A stretch of DNA of 64,000 nt, taken from the NCBI GenBank assembly GCA_900708905.1, contig CAADRB010000089.1, forward strand, positions 248,001 to 312,000. The letters are read 5' to 3'. The position numbers and the translations under genes are program-made. Source of the DNA: Hymenolepis diminuta (Eukaryota; Platyhelminthes; Cestoda; Cyclophyllidea; Hymenolepididae). The notes beneath the pieces are model-generated. The model did not search any database. It worked only from the letters and a program-made list of their open reading frames with translations, and was not told the origin of the DNA. This document shows, in pieces, positions 38,490-52,069 of the stretch. Within the stretch, counting starts at the first letter, position 1. Each line of letters starts with the position of its first letter.

Positions 38490-41400
38490 TTCATAATAGT
38501 AAAATTTATTTATGACTTTTCCCAGTTTGGCTGCTTAAGCATTAGGCATTATTGTACTTTGGCACTCGCGATTAATTTTGACACCATGGAATTTTCATAA
38601 TGGTTTACTTTTAATAAAATTTGCATCTCATTTTATTAATAATAATACACAGAGATTTTATTATTTATAAATCACAAACTCACCTAATCTTTGATAATTT
38701 AAAATTTTATTGATATATATTGCGGAATGATATAATTGAAAAAGCCGAGTATTATAATTTATGTTCGGGAGATCTGTTAGAAATACGCCTATAGATTACC
38801 AACAATGTATTTAACTTATCGCTCTACTGGAGCATAAATTTGTCAAATTTCCGCTGGAGCTTGAAAGAGATTTGATCAATTTATGTCGAGCTAAGTCCTC
38901 TTGGGTGATGTTCAATTATTAAAAGTAAAACCCTCGTATCAATTTGGGATATCAATAAATTAATGCGATTTTTTGTTATTCCTCCATCGCGGACTTTTTA
39001 TGGTAGAAATACCAGTACCTGATAAGAATCTCGTAAGCACTGCAAAGGGTTAAACTTAGGATTAGGCACTCGCGGAGCCGCGGTATGTGAAAACCTAGCT
39101 TAGAACATTTATCTAAGAAATTCGTCGGCGAAGCTTCAGCAAGACAGAATTCACTTTTGGACTGTTATTTGAAATGTACCTAGTTCTCCTTAATTAAAAC
39201 TTATTTTAAGTTAACGGAGAGTGCTGAGAATTAGGTAACGAAGGATGGTTAAGATTTCAGAATGGATTTTAGGATGATCAGTTTACCAACACTCAGCGCA
39301 AATCAGTCACCGTCGGAGTGATTAACTTCAATGGAATTTGGCCAGAATAAGTGAAATTATGCGAATGTTTGCAGAAGAGGAAGCAATACATTTATACTAG
39401 GAAGAGATTATTATCTCACTAATACAATAACTAATTCCAGATGCTTGAAGTCATATATCTCTATCAGATTGCCATTCGCATTTAAATAGTAATTTGATTA
39501 TCAATCAGTCGTTGAGTCACTTTGAGATGATACAGATTGCAGACAAGCAGACCTATCGATTTTTCGAAAGTAGCGAAAAATGACGACACATATTCTGTAA
39601 ACCCGGTTGAGCTGTATACAAATAAGAATTCCAAACCTCACGAATACATTTCCTTAATATCAAATTTAAAAACTACGCTTCCGCTCATTCCTAGAGCAGG
39701 ATGTATTTTTATGGTATGAACAAGTGGACAATCATTTATTTGAACATGATTACCTATTAATTATCTGAAAAGGAGCGTTTATAGTATCTGAATGTACTAA
39801 TAAACTGTAATTGAGTGATGAAATAATGTTAATTATCTTAAAGGAATTTGAGCTAATCGCTTGCACGGATCTTTATTCTGCATTATTCTCTTAATAATCG
39901 GACTGTGTTTCAGGGCTCAAATTTACCCTCTGGTTGAGACAGCTATTCTGACATGAATTACGTTAGCCGTTCTTTATATCGGATACTTAAGGATAAGCAC
40001 TGAACTCCTGTCCTCTGCCCTGTGCGATACCGCAAAGTAAACCGCCTAGGATTAATTTTAAAACTGCTCCTCTTTTTAATTGGATGAGGTCCGAATTTCT
40101 TTTCGCTTGCCTATTTGCAAATAATATTCTTAAGCTAGAACATCTACAAGAACGTTATGAAACAGCTCTTTTTACTCTTGTATTTTCTAATGCAATCTAT
40201 TTAAAACTTAGCAAGGTTTCACAAATGAAAGGTCAAATAAAACGGCATACCGCAGACATATTTGGGATCAATGAGAAGTTACCTTTCCTAAAAGCTAATT
40301 TTCGAAGAGTTTTTAGGTAATATTAATTTAGGATTCTGAATAATTATTCTCCATAACTGATGCGTTCATTAATGTTCAAATAATTTTGGAAACATAGTAA
40401 AACAGGCAAATAGTAATAAAAGCATTAATGTTTATCGTGTTAGCGACACTTTGCCTGGCTGTTGAAAAATACATTTACATGGTACATTATTTTACAACCC
40501 ATGCAGCACAAGAATATCAGTGCTTGTTACGGTAAAGAGTCATAAATATGAGAAAACAATGAAATACCCTATTCATTGAGCAAAAGATGAGAACAAAGTA
40601 GAGATCTTTAAAGGGAGTTTTCTCATACAATTTTTTCATGAAATTTAATACTTTACAGACAATGAGGATAGATCATTTCGTTATGTTCCAGTGTTTCAAA
40701 GTTCACATTTCACGATCTGTCTCATGTGTTCCTAACTGATTCATGTCCTCGATTTCAGTGCTTATGACAGAGCGCAATATTTTGGATGTTCATATTATTT
40801 CAAACAACTTTTTCCAAAATTAAAATTATAGTGAGAAAGTACTCGTTACGAATTTCCTAGCACTCAGGGTAAACTTGACATAAGTTTTATTATTCCTTAT
40901 ATCTAACTGAAATATCAATTTAAGAGTAACAAACACGATCGCTTATCATTTAATGCTCCTTTTTAATTGCGGAATGTACCTCTGAAATCGTCATTCCACT
41001 GACGGCAGTAATGCATGCAAGGACAAAACCAAATTCAAAAGAAAACTTATGTAAATTTTATCAGTTTCTTCCCACTATTATGGAATATCTTGTTTACTTA
41101 TTAAACTGAGTTCCAATAAATGATATTTTTCCATGTGGTGAATAAATTCATGTCCCTCATAAGTTGGGATCCATAATACTTCACTTCTCGTAAAGATCTA
41201 TGCAAGTGAACATTGTCTTAATAGGATTTGGATTTTATTTAGTTGTTTTAGGTAATTAATGAAATCCGTCGGCCGGTAATCATCAATTTTACTTAACGTC
41301 TTAGCTAAATAAAATGAAGTGAAAATTCAGACGGCGGTCTTCTTTAACTGATGCAAATAAAGAGGAAATATGTAAATCGCAACACTTCTATTTAAATGTT

Positions 41401-44400
41401 TATTTCATGGCCACATAAAAATAAAATATAACAAATTGAATTATTTGAGAAAACTTTCCGTTATACGTGAAAACTTTTGTTTTATTTTTATGCACAGAAA
41501 AGTACCGACTTTAAGAAATGAAAAAGAGAGATTAGTTTAAAGGAAATCCTATTGCCCATGTTTCAAGAAACTTAACATCTATGAGTTCGAGATGAGTTGA
41601 GAAATATTTTTACTGGAATACTTTTTCTTACTAAAATTTCTCTAAACGCTATTTATTATTCACCAAATTTAAATTTCACTGATTATGCCCAGATCTTTCG
41701 CCACTGCATTCAAACAAAATTCTATAAATATTTGCAAAAATAAAGTCTGATTTACAATGACTACGTATCATTCATCTAAAAAGTAAATATTTCAGAGCCA
41801 TTGTATTTTACTGAAAAATATAAAGGCCAACCATGATGGCATTAACTGCAATAAAATTGAAATATAGATTTTGTTTGAAATTAGAATAATTTTAAACAAA
41901 TCAAATATTTTAGATTTGTTAATGGTGTGGTTATGTAGACCTCAACTGGCAGATAATTTCAACGGTCCCAAACCGGTTTAGAGAGTGTTTTTCTCAATAA
42001 ACTTTTAAAATTGGTTGCAAATTATAACATTTTTGTAGAAATTATTGAGCCAATAAAACTACCGCTTTTTATTACCGGAAACCGTGAAAAATTTCTTTAA
42101 TTTAATAGCACCTATACTTATTCCATTAAATAATTTATTTAATTCTTCAAAATTAGATGTACTGAATATTAAAATGAAACTCTAGTCTTAATAACCTGAC
42201 AACAATGAACAATAAATTTTTGTTTTACACTTTTACATAACTTTAAATGGTCCGTTGCCAAATGCATGTTGTAATAATGAGTGATTCATATTAATCGGTT
42301 GAGTAAGACCAGTTGTAAGAATTATGAAAAGATAAAAACAGAAACCTATTCAGAAACAGCAAACTTAAACAAAAGATATTAGCAGTGCAACCAGCATAAT
42401 ACCTTGGAAGGAAACTGAATCTTAGAATGGGGATATCAAATGCATAAAAGGCAATAAATTTATTTCTCAAGCTTCTCAAATAATTGTACTGAAACTTGAA
42501 AGCTTTACATTATTTTGTCCAATTCGTTTTTTTGATACAATTTTTTGATAAACGGACTTACCAAAGATTCTTTTCAAAGAAATACAGTTATCTTCAATTT
42601 TAAACTCTAATATTTATAAATATTAAGGAAATCGTTTTTACCAGCATTTTATGTCCATTTTATTTAATTTAAATGGATTTCAATCATAAAAAGGTGGCAC
42701 GTGTTTTTTATTCTGCTTTGTGATAGCTTTATTAAACGACACCATAGTGATCAGATCTTATCAAGAACCTGATCTTAAGGGAAAACCGATGCATAAGTGG
42801 TCGATTTCCCCACATTCAAAAATTGTCACAAGCGCTAAAATTTAGGTAAATAGGTTTAATTGTCTGCATGAACTAAAGCATATCTGTTAAGATGATTAAA
42901 AATGGCATTGAAATCCTAAAGAAGAAAATTTAACAGATGACTTAATCAGGCCTAGAATCCTAATAACTACCGTTCTCTTAATGTTCTGTTTCAAGCGAGA
43001 TCGGAACTGGTTGAACAATGTAATAAATTTGGAAGATGAGTGCATTCACCTTTATAGGTCTACTTTCCAGCTAAAGAGCAACCAGTTGGAAGTGATTAAG
43101 GAAAGGGAAAAACAGATAATTTTATCAAAATTTACTGGTTCTATAATATCAAGAAAAAAGCACTAAATTATTTTTTACGATATGGGATTTATGAATACAA
43201 ATAGTTAGGAAAAAATAGTGTACGACGCTTTTTTAAAGGAATATAAAATAAATTTATAATATAATACTAAACTTCAAAAGCGTTTAAATTGTGCTACACT
43301 GCGCGGTTGGTTAGAAAAGGTGATTAAAATTGCTTCCGATGCATCACTGAATAACATTATTGACACCGAAATAAGTATTACAGATATCTAGTAATGCAAA
43401 AATAACATTTTATATTATTAATGTGAACTGGTGGTTTATTCATATGAAATCTATTTTCAAATTGCATCTTTCATTTTCATTAGAAATAAAATTTATTTGA
43501 GCGTTTATACAAGGAGTTTCTTTTGGTAAAAGTCACAAATTTGACACAAATGTTAAAATAAAAAAGTCAAAATATTTAACTGACATAAGATAAATTTTTT
43601 GACAAGACAAACAAGACAAAAATAAACCACCACGGCAAAATTGAATAAATTTGGTGGGCTTTGTTATAACGAATAAACAATCAAGTTTATCTGCAAAAAG
43701 CTTGCTTTGGAGTAATACATTTAAATTTGAATGCCTCAAGTCTCAGAAGTAGAATTTGACTGTGAGGAGGCAGGGATGTTATCCAGGAGTAGCGAAATGC
43801 TGAAGGAACTTTTATGTACAAATACAAAAGTGTCTCATCTCTACCATCAAGAGGACGCTTTGTTTAAAAGAATATCTGGTTTTATATTTGATACATACTA
43901 GTCCACACTTTAGAGACTCCTGAAAATTAGAAAGTCTTTGGATATTCATAGTTAGGAAGATGTTCAGAAAGTATCAACATCTTCTATTTCCTAAATATCA
44001 AAATTTGATTTCACAGATCAGCTTTCTTATCTCTGGTGAATTCAGCACTTGGTTTAACTGTTTTATTCATCCTCATCAATCTAGGTTTTAATGCCATTGG
44101 CTTATTTGACATGATATTTGCAAGGACGTGGCTGTTCAACCACTCTGTCAGCTTGCATTCCTATTTGCTCTTTAAAATTATCTCGATTGAAATATCGGTA
44201 AATACCTTCCCTACATTCATGCATAGGAGCAATGCAATATATAACTTCAAATTTGAATTTTTCAAATTTACTACATCCTATTGAGTAGTTCTATTCTGGT
44301 GTTTATTGAAAAAACAACACTGTAGTAAGCATTGATCGGGTACAATTAATCTAAATATTGTCTTTATTATTACAGATTTAATCATTAGGAACAAAATGAC

Positions 44401-47400
44401 AATAAAGAAAGTAATATTTTTAAATAAACCGATAAAACTTTTTATCTGTGAATTGGCTTTTAGTAGAGACATTTCGTCGTAGTCACTCTAAACTTTGTTC
44501 TTTTATCTAAGAGAAATTGTGAAAATTTTACAACACATTAACACACTTTTCCTAAAATGTATTCACAATCTTTTGTTAATTAACAAGTTTTGATAAGTTG
44601 TTTTGAGCAAACATTGAAGTTTCAAGAAGAAAATATATTAGTTTATACCATATAACTTGTTTAAAACGACGATAAATAATGCGAAAAATAATGAGACCAA
44701 AAAATATTGCGTGACTAAAATGAATTGCACCTGGTTTTTAGAGAGTCAAATACTTTTATTTGGTTTCACTATCCATCATTTTTAAACCATAAAATAGCAT
44801 TTTTAAATAATTAAAGTTACAGGGAAGAAAAATATCAAGTTTTTTTAATTGTTAAATAAAGTTGTGTGTTTAGATTTTAACATGCAGTAAATGAGTTGCC
44901 CTTTGATCAGCAAATAAAAGCAAAAAGGTGGCAAAGCTACATGAGCAGGCATGAGCAAATAAGCAAAAAAATCAATAATTCTGAGCAGGGAAAAGAAGTA
45001 TTCAAATTTCGTCCAGATAAGGCGAAAATTATCCAAGTTTCCGTTTTTGGAAATTGACTTTTGTCTACCGATTTGATTCATGCAAGTTTGGCATGATGCT
45101 CTACGTCAAGAACAGATTGATTGCTATTCCCAGCTATACCTTTTCATTTCCCATCTTCTTGTGCGCCTGTTTCTTCATCTAAAGCTTCCTCATTTTAAGC
45201 TTTATGATTATTTTATTGACGACCGCTCCATTTATAATTACCTATTACAAGGGAAAAAGTACAAGTTTTAATCGTGGGAAACAGTACCTGCAACAAAAAT
45301 AATCTATTACACGTGGTAGGGAAGAAGAAGTGAAAAATGGAAGAATTCAAGAGTTCGTTTTATTTAAATTCTAGTTATATCGAGTCGACAGTTTTCTGCA
45401 ATATCCTATCATTTCAAATTTTGGGATTTGACAGTGAGATAACTGGGTGCATTCATGTTAGTGAAATTCAAACTAAATAACTGGTTGATTTGATTAAATT
45501 GTTGACCACACCCCCTCGAATCATCTATAATTTCTTCTAACCAAGTTCAAGTAGATGAGGCTAAATAGACAAAGTTAACATGGTGAAACTCTCCAGAGTT
45601 TACTCAACGTTATTTAAAATAGTACTTTATCCACAGAATCCCGTGCAAATGGCGCCATCTCTAGGAATTCATTATAGTTCTGTATATTTGAAGCACAACA
45701 AATTCAAAATCGTCCGGCTTCATTTTCTTAAAAGCGTCCCTTTTAATAACATAGATTCGACGCTCTTTATTTCTCAATTTGCAACAGAAGAAGTTAATCA
45801 CGTGACTCATAGACAAATTAACATATGATTACGTTGAGTTCCTTTTCCAGAAGTAGGTGCTTCAGGTGATGACCATTTATAACAACACAAATCATTCGCT
45901 TGGCAGTTTTCAATAACCTTTCGCACGATGCTAATCTCAGAACTATAAATTTATGTGTGAAATAAAGACTCATATTCTCTGCATTTAAAAAAACACTTGA
46001 ATCATCACTGTTTTGTTTAAACATTCCAATATTGTCTCGTTGCTGCTTCAGTATTAATTTAGCATAGATGATTATCTGAAATTTCACATATTAAACTTTG
46101 AAGATAGACTGTTTTTGTTAAAATTTTCCGAATATTTACATCCGTCTTCATCTTTGCTCTTGACTCATTAAACGGGAGTTCCCATACCCTTAAATGTTCT
46201 TTGATGCACACGGAAATGATAAATTGCTCTGGCTAATATTAGTTAATCAGGGCACTTATAAGTCCCAGGCTTGTAAGAGGTAGGCTCAAAACGTTGCTGA
46301 ATCAAACTTAAATACACACTTGGACCGATGAGGAAGTCGAAAATAAGAACTCAGTGCCGCCATTCATCCGATCAGGCTATATAGTCACCAATCACTATCA
46401 CTCTTGGTGAGGGTGGGCAGAAATGAGACAAATGTCTGCCGTCTTTCACCATTTGTTAACTTTGTGCATATTGGTCCTTGCTCTAATCTTTCACACTTTA
46501 TGTCCTTTCCCATTCACTTTATCTATATGATGTGCCTTATGGAAGATTCACACCTGGTTTAAATATTCGTTTTCAACTGAGTGAATTCGGAATACTTTAT
46601 GTTTAAGAAAAATGGTACAGAAACTTCCTCGCGAGTCGTTAAAAATAGAGGTTCTCACAATTTTAAGCTTGTTTAGCCCACTTCGATTAAATGTGAATGA
46701 GAACTTATAATAAATGTCCTGCTGTTTTTATTCATCCACTGAATTTCTCAGAAAAACTAAGTTCGCTCGGATTTTCATTCATTATTTGACAGGTGCGATA
46801 CGAATACTTTAAGAAAGTTACCACTCATTTTGAAAAATGTAATTTATGAATTATATTTTTGACACAACGTAAGTTATTTACACATTATTCATTTACACAG
46901 TACAAGTAAGTGGATTGGATTTGCAGTTTGCAGCACTGATTATGAGAATCAGATCAACACTTGTTAACTTGTGCCTTTTCAGTTGAATGACTTGCCCCGC
47001 TACAAAAAATAGAATATAATCGAATGATAAGCAAAAACGAAAATACGTACCATTTCAAACATTTAAAGTTGATAAAGTGATGAATAAACAGCCGTCCAAA
47101 CTGGTAACTCTCTGAATCTTTCCGTGTCTATCAGTAATTAATCAAATGACCAAATTATTCCTCATTATAATTTCGTAATCAACACTTTTTATGTTTGAAA
47201 TCTGCCGTCTGAATATAGTTAATTTTTCAACAAAAAATTAAAGGATATTCAAAATTCTGCAATAATTCTAGGATATGATTGGCTGATGGGAAGTGACATA
47301 AGGTCAAACATTGCTATCGAAATGATCAAAAACCCAACACTTATCAGCGCTCTGTTGATGGACCCTGGTCGATGTTTTTAGGGTATAATACAAATTTTTT

Positions 47401-47789
47401 AAACCATAAGGTTCATATTTTTCAGAAGCGGAGATTTCGGCACCGTTTTTAAGAAATTCTTTTTTACATTTAATTACCTAAATAAGAAGAAGGATATCAA
47501 TTATTGATAAGTTGCAAAAATTCTCACTAAATTAATATGAGATATCAACACCTTCCTTATCGGTTTTATAAAAAATGTCATTCATATCCTTCATTAAAAG
47601 GTGTTGGAGATTTTAAATTGTCCCGGAAGATATCTGATAAAATAGAAGAATGCCGGTGAATATTTAATATATTTCGAAAATTCCGCTTATAATTTAATTG
47701 CCAGTATTCATCCGACCTTGAATGATTCAATCAATTTCCGAAAGCCCATGAAGGCTCAATAAAACCTAACTGATAAATTTACAAGCTCA

Positions 47790-48050
47790 GCCTTGTGACG
47801 TAGTAAGTAGTGGCCTGTCCTCCCACACACTTGCTCGCATACCTGCACGGCCAGACCTGTCCTCTCACTTCGCATGCCTACAGGCGGCCATCCCTAGGCG
47901 ATGAACGCACCAATCAGATCGCTGACGCCGTCAGTGTTCTTTCCCCTGCCTCCGTTAATTTTGTAGCTACCGCTCTCCTTTATATGTCTCTGTGAGTCCA
48001 GTTCTGCTCTCTCTTTCCCTCCCTCCGGCCCAGCGAATTGATTAACGATC
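47790..48050 (+). promoter_or_regulatory. likely promoter and 5' UTR exon of the synaptotagmin gene
   Basis: An abrupt GC-rich island in AT-rich DNA, about 1.1 kb upstream of the first coding exon of the synaptotagmin gene. It contains a CRE half-site TGACGT (47796-47801), an NF-Y type CCAATCAG (47910-47917), a strong splice donor GTGAGT at 47992, and a pyrimidine-rich CTCTCTTTCCCTCCCTCC stretch. A short ATG frame just before the donor (ATGTCTCT) would not join the next exon in frame. I therefore read the exon as untranslated. This is inference from position and composition. Confidence 0.4.
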
Positions 48051-49118
48051 TATCCGGATTTACATGGATTTCATTTCCTTTGCTCACTCAATATGAGAAT
48101 GAAAAATGGACAAATGGGTTCGTTCGACATGTCGTATTTATTTGCATGAAATTTATTTTCCCAGATAAATTTAAGTTAATTCTTTTTTATATTTTCTGAT
48201 AAATAGATCTATTCTTGAAAATCAACCACACGGTTCCTTAAAGAACGCAATAAATCAAAAATTTTTTTCCCGTATTTCAAGTCATAATTATTAACTAAAA
48301 ATGGCAAATCATCCTTAAATTTCGACTAATAAATGGTCTCAGATTTATTAGTAAGTAGACTAATTGTTCGTAGCTATTAAAGCAAACCACCGAATGAAAT
48401 GCATATAAAAATTGTTCTAATAAAAGTAAATTTGATAACTGATCGCGTACTTGGATTGGCGTCTTTGTATGTTCATAATGGAATCTTACAGGAATTCAAT
48501 TTTATATGAAAGATTTATTTATTCTTATCAGTGTAATATAAAGTTAATTTAGTAACTTCTGTTAATATCAATAAATCCATTAATTTAATAATCCCTAGTT
48601 CACTTTACTTTTTTGCTCATTAGACCAGCGGAGTTAAATCCCCTCATGTAATGAGCAAAACATCAATTTTTGTAATTTTATTGCCAAAATAGTTTAATTA
48701 CTAAAAATTTTAATGTATATGACACCTTTCTGCATGCTTTATCAAAGGATGTCATCAGAATCTCCATTCCATTTATAAAGCTAATAAAAATGGAGAAAGT
48801 GAAAGCATATTATTCAATTTTCAAAACAATGATTGACTTTCCCCCTCAATGGGTGTCAGTGTTATAGTTACAGGCCGTATAATATTTAGTGGTTGGCTTG
48901 ATTTAACATCTAACAGTTACTTTAAAAGATACTCTATTAATGAGCTAATTCAATCGATTCGGTTCTAGGAAATAAGTAGGAGACACTTTGAATGTTAGAG
49001 GCATTCTGAAATTTCTTTTATCTAATAGTCTCTATTCTAATACTAAAAATGTACTACGCTTAAAACGATATGTAATTAATACTGTTTTTTTTCCAATTCA
49101 GAGTCGGATTCCATTTTG

Positions 49119-52069
49119 ATGAATAACCCTGGAGCTATTGTGGGTTTCATAATTGTATTTACCTTCATGGTTTTGGCTATTGGAACGACAGCTTACGTAG
49201 TTGTCCGTAAAAGGCGTCGATTGGCTGATGGAATGTGGAGTTCAACTCGAGACGACATAAAAAGAACTCTGAATCTTGGGAAAGAGCAACTGCTAGATGA
49301 ACCCCATTCCTTCAGTTCATCCTACAATGGTGAAACTCCTAACAACAATTTCCGTCATCTACCGAGTCCAGATAAACCAGTTAACGAAGTTGAACATGCT
49401 TCACGAACTCCCAATCATACTGTCAAAGGACTTGGAAAATTACAGTTTTCGGCTTCTTATGACAATGCTGTTCAGGAACTACAGATCTCAATTCTTCGAT
49501 GTATGGATTTGCCAAATTTGGATCCTACTTTGAATACAGTAGACTCCTATGTGAAATTAGAGCTTCTCCCTGAGAAAACGCATCGAGTTAAAACACGAGT
49601 CGTGAGGGGATCGAACAATCCATTCTTTGGAGAAGCTTTCACGATGAACCAAGTCCCTCTTAATCTACTAAAAGCTGGTTCACTGCATTTCATCATCGTT
49701 GGATTTGATCGGCATTCTAAGGACTCTCTAATTGGTGAAGTCGTCTGTCCTCTAAGTCACCTTGACCTCAATCTCTCAAAAGAGGTCACCATCACTAGAG
49801 AAATACTAAAACGCAAATTCAGCGTAAGATTTTCTATAATTTAAATATGTGAGGTTGATTTTGTAACGACCGGATATTTAATTTTAATATGTTTTTAGGC
49901 ATCTGATAAGAACCGTGGATTACTTTTAATAAGTCTCTGTTACCTACCGGCGGCTTGTAGAATAACCGCAGTTGTTCTTAAAGCTGAAGGACTGCCGAAA
50001 GTTGATCTCGCCGGTTCAGCAGGTAATTGCAGAAATTCCTTATGCTATTTATTTCCAAAATGTCAGTATTCGCAAAGTTGTTATTACAATTTCGAAGTAC
50101 AAGCAGATGTACTTTTATCGGTTAATGCGTAACTAGCTGTTATGAGTTAACTTTCGCAAACATTAGTTTACCTGCCTCTTATCTTGTTTTGGCTAACTTG
50201 TACATTTATAAAAACCGCTGGCGAAATTTCAAAAAAGGAAAGAATTTGCTTTCTCTTTATAAAAAGATAATATTCACATTTGTGAATTTTCAGAGAAATA
50301 TATACATTTAAGAGCTTAGTGGATGTGAATAGAAATGATGGATTTATTTTTGAACTTAATACGAGAGTGTGTAATTTATTCCGTTCATTTGATACTTTAC
50401 TTTTTCTGGAAAAATGCTACCGCTAAATACAAATTTTATTGCAATTTTTAAGAAATTTTCTGTTTTAGCCTTAGATTATAAATATTTCGTATCATTACCT
50501 CTGACAGTGCAAAGAACTTTCACAAGAATTTATCGTGGCAAAGCATCTGAACAGGCAAACACGCAAAATCGTTCGAATTTACTCAATTAAAATTAATTCG
50601 CTGATTTCCGCGATAATGCCCGAACAAATGTTTTCAGATAATAATAGTGGTAATTCCTGCAAGCTAAAATTTTGATAGAAGTCCAATATGATGAAATAGC
50701 TACTTTAACATCAGAGTTTGAGCAAAATATATAGCGAAATTATAATGATAATAATATAATTTTATCTGATTTCCAGAAGCGCTGAGCTGTTAGCTTCCTT
50801 ATAAGGGATATAATTCACTTTGTGGTATCCAAGCTTCCCAAATTATTTGGCCCCTGATATTCTGAGTGATCTTATGCCTGTGATATTTGATGAGATAATG
50901 AGCAGTTTACATAATCAAATAGTCAGACATGCACGAAAATTTTCCTAACTTTTCTTACGGCTGTGAGTATGAAAGGTTGGCAGTCATTTTACCCCAAACA
51001 ACCTATTAGGGCTACACTTAATGTGTATTTTTAATGCGAGGATTTTGTATATTTTACCTTTTTACTTAAAAATAAGGTTTCAATCTCGTGACAGAAATGA
51101 GTTTTATATTTGACCTATTACAACTAGGCAAATTCGGTCCTCTGGGTAAATAACAGCGTTCAAAACTTTACGCTACTATAATGCTATATTTTGATTATTG
51201 ATTAGTATTTTTTCCGTGTTTTATAACATTTTCGCAAATCGTCCAGGTATTTCGAATTTTGTTTATTTTTTTTAACTACGGGATCAGAAAGTTATTTAAG
51301 AATGAAAATTTCCAATGGCTAAGAGATTCCTTTATTACAAATTGAACTTCTTTGTAAGTCGGTGAAGTGGTTCCCGTGTTTTTCTAAGAATACACAGGTC
51401 ACGTGTTCGAAATCTAGTGAATGAATGGCCAACGGTACAGGTTATTTTTGGTTGATGTATGGTTTTGAAAAGTACTTTCGAAGAAGAGCTTGAGAGTTAA
51501 AATACTCTTATTAAGTAATAAGGAGATAAGTTTTTTATAAATAATCTTTGGAGAAATCAATTTTATCAGATAATTGAGTACCCCTTGGAGAATCAGGTGT
51601 TATAAGCATATTCCTCTAAGAATTACCCCAGTAGAATTTAAAAGTACAAACACTTGAGTGACAATTTTAGATAAATTTGGATAGATATATATGTACATAT
51701 GATTATAACTCTATACTGCAGTTTAAATCAAAATTCATTTAATGTTTTTTCCATATAGGAAACCCTTATGTGAAGCTTTACCTTTTGGAAAATGACAGAA
51801 GAATTGCCAAAAAGAAGACACACGTTAAAAAGCGGACCTCAAATCCAGTCTTCAACGAGGCATTTGCTCTAGACATTCCACTCAATGCAAAGCTGGAAGA
51901 CATAAAACTGGATTTCCGAATGGTGAATTGGGAGAGGGATTCTCCAAGCAAGGTGGTCGGTCATGTCATTCTAGGGTACTCTGGCAGTGATCGCGCACGA
52001 CAGCATTGGAAAAGGGCAATCGAGAATCCCAGAAAACAAGTTGCTGAATGGCATAATATTTTGGCTTAA
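49119..52069 (+). CDS. syt4: synaptotagmin of the Syt4/11 group
   Basis: Synaptotagmins are vesicle membrane proteins with tandem C2 domains that act in regulated exocytosis. Coding exons: 49119-49823, 49899-50022 and 51759-52069, giving 379 aa (vertebrate Syt4 about 425). The exon itself opens at a splice acceptor at 49101; ATG 49119 is its first Met, but an upstream exon in phase 1 could add a short luminal end. One membrane segment spans about residues 5-29 and is followed by RKRRR. C2A lies at about 106-230 and C2B at about 240-379. LPEKTHRVKTRV, REILKR, LLISLCY and KKKTHVKK are hallmarks of Syt4/11, and EWHNIL is the usual C-terminal WHxL motif. By alignment to Syt1, C2A keeps Asp135, Asp142 and Asp197 but has Gly195 and Ser203. 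C2B keeps Asp271 but has Asn278, Asn333, Glu335 and Lys341. The polybasic strand near 294-301 is retained, so calcium-independent membrane or SNARE binding is likely. Confidence 0.9.
51355..51480 (+). repeat. tRNA-related repeat candidate in a synaptotagmin intron
   Basis: The sequence reads like a degenerate tRNA: GAAGTGGTTCCCGTG, a CTAA anticodon-like loop between GTGT and ACAC, then CACGTGTTCGAAATC as a B-box-like T arm. A short tail that resembles the segment at 32.7 kb follows. It lies in the 1.7-kb intron between C2B exons (50023-51758), in which I see no other feature. Confidence 0.35.

Larger units (their letters stand above)
29426..49101. other. long gene-poor interval between INTS1 and the synaptotagmin gene
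   Basis: About 19.7 kb of AT-rich DNA. No open frame has a recognisable domain or a chain of splice-consistent exons on either strand. It holds the INTS1 3' UTR at the left, a decayed tRNA-Ala-like copy, SINE-like and AT-rich patches, and several promoter-like spots listed separately. Non-coding 5' exons and distal control elements of the synaptotagmin gene are likely to lie here, but this is inference. Confidence 0.55.

Noticed and set aside
39980..40060. Possible minus-strand tRNA-like segment
   Set aside because: The T-arm motif is lost and no convincing stems form.
42981..43166. Charged 61-aa frame, possibly coiled coil
   Set aside because: It is isolated, with no neighbouring exons or known motif. 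The Lys/Glu bias is expected from AT-rich DNA.
47810..47995. 61-codon open frame in the 47.8-kb island as the synaptotagmin N-terminus
   Set aside because: Joining it through the GTGAGT donor to the exon at 49102 breaks the frame, so an untranslated exon is more likely.
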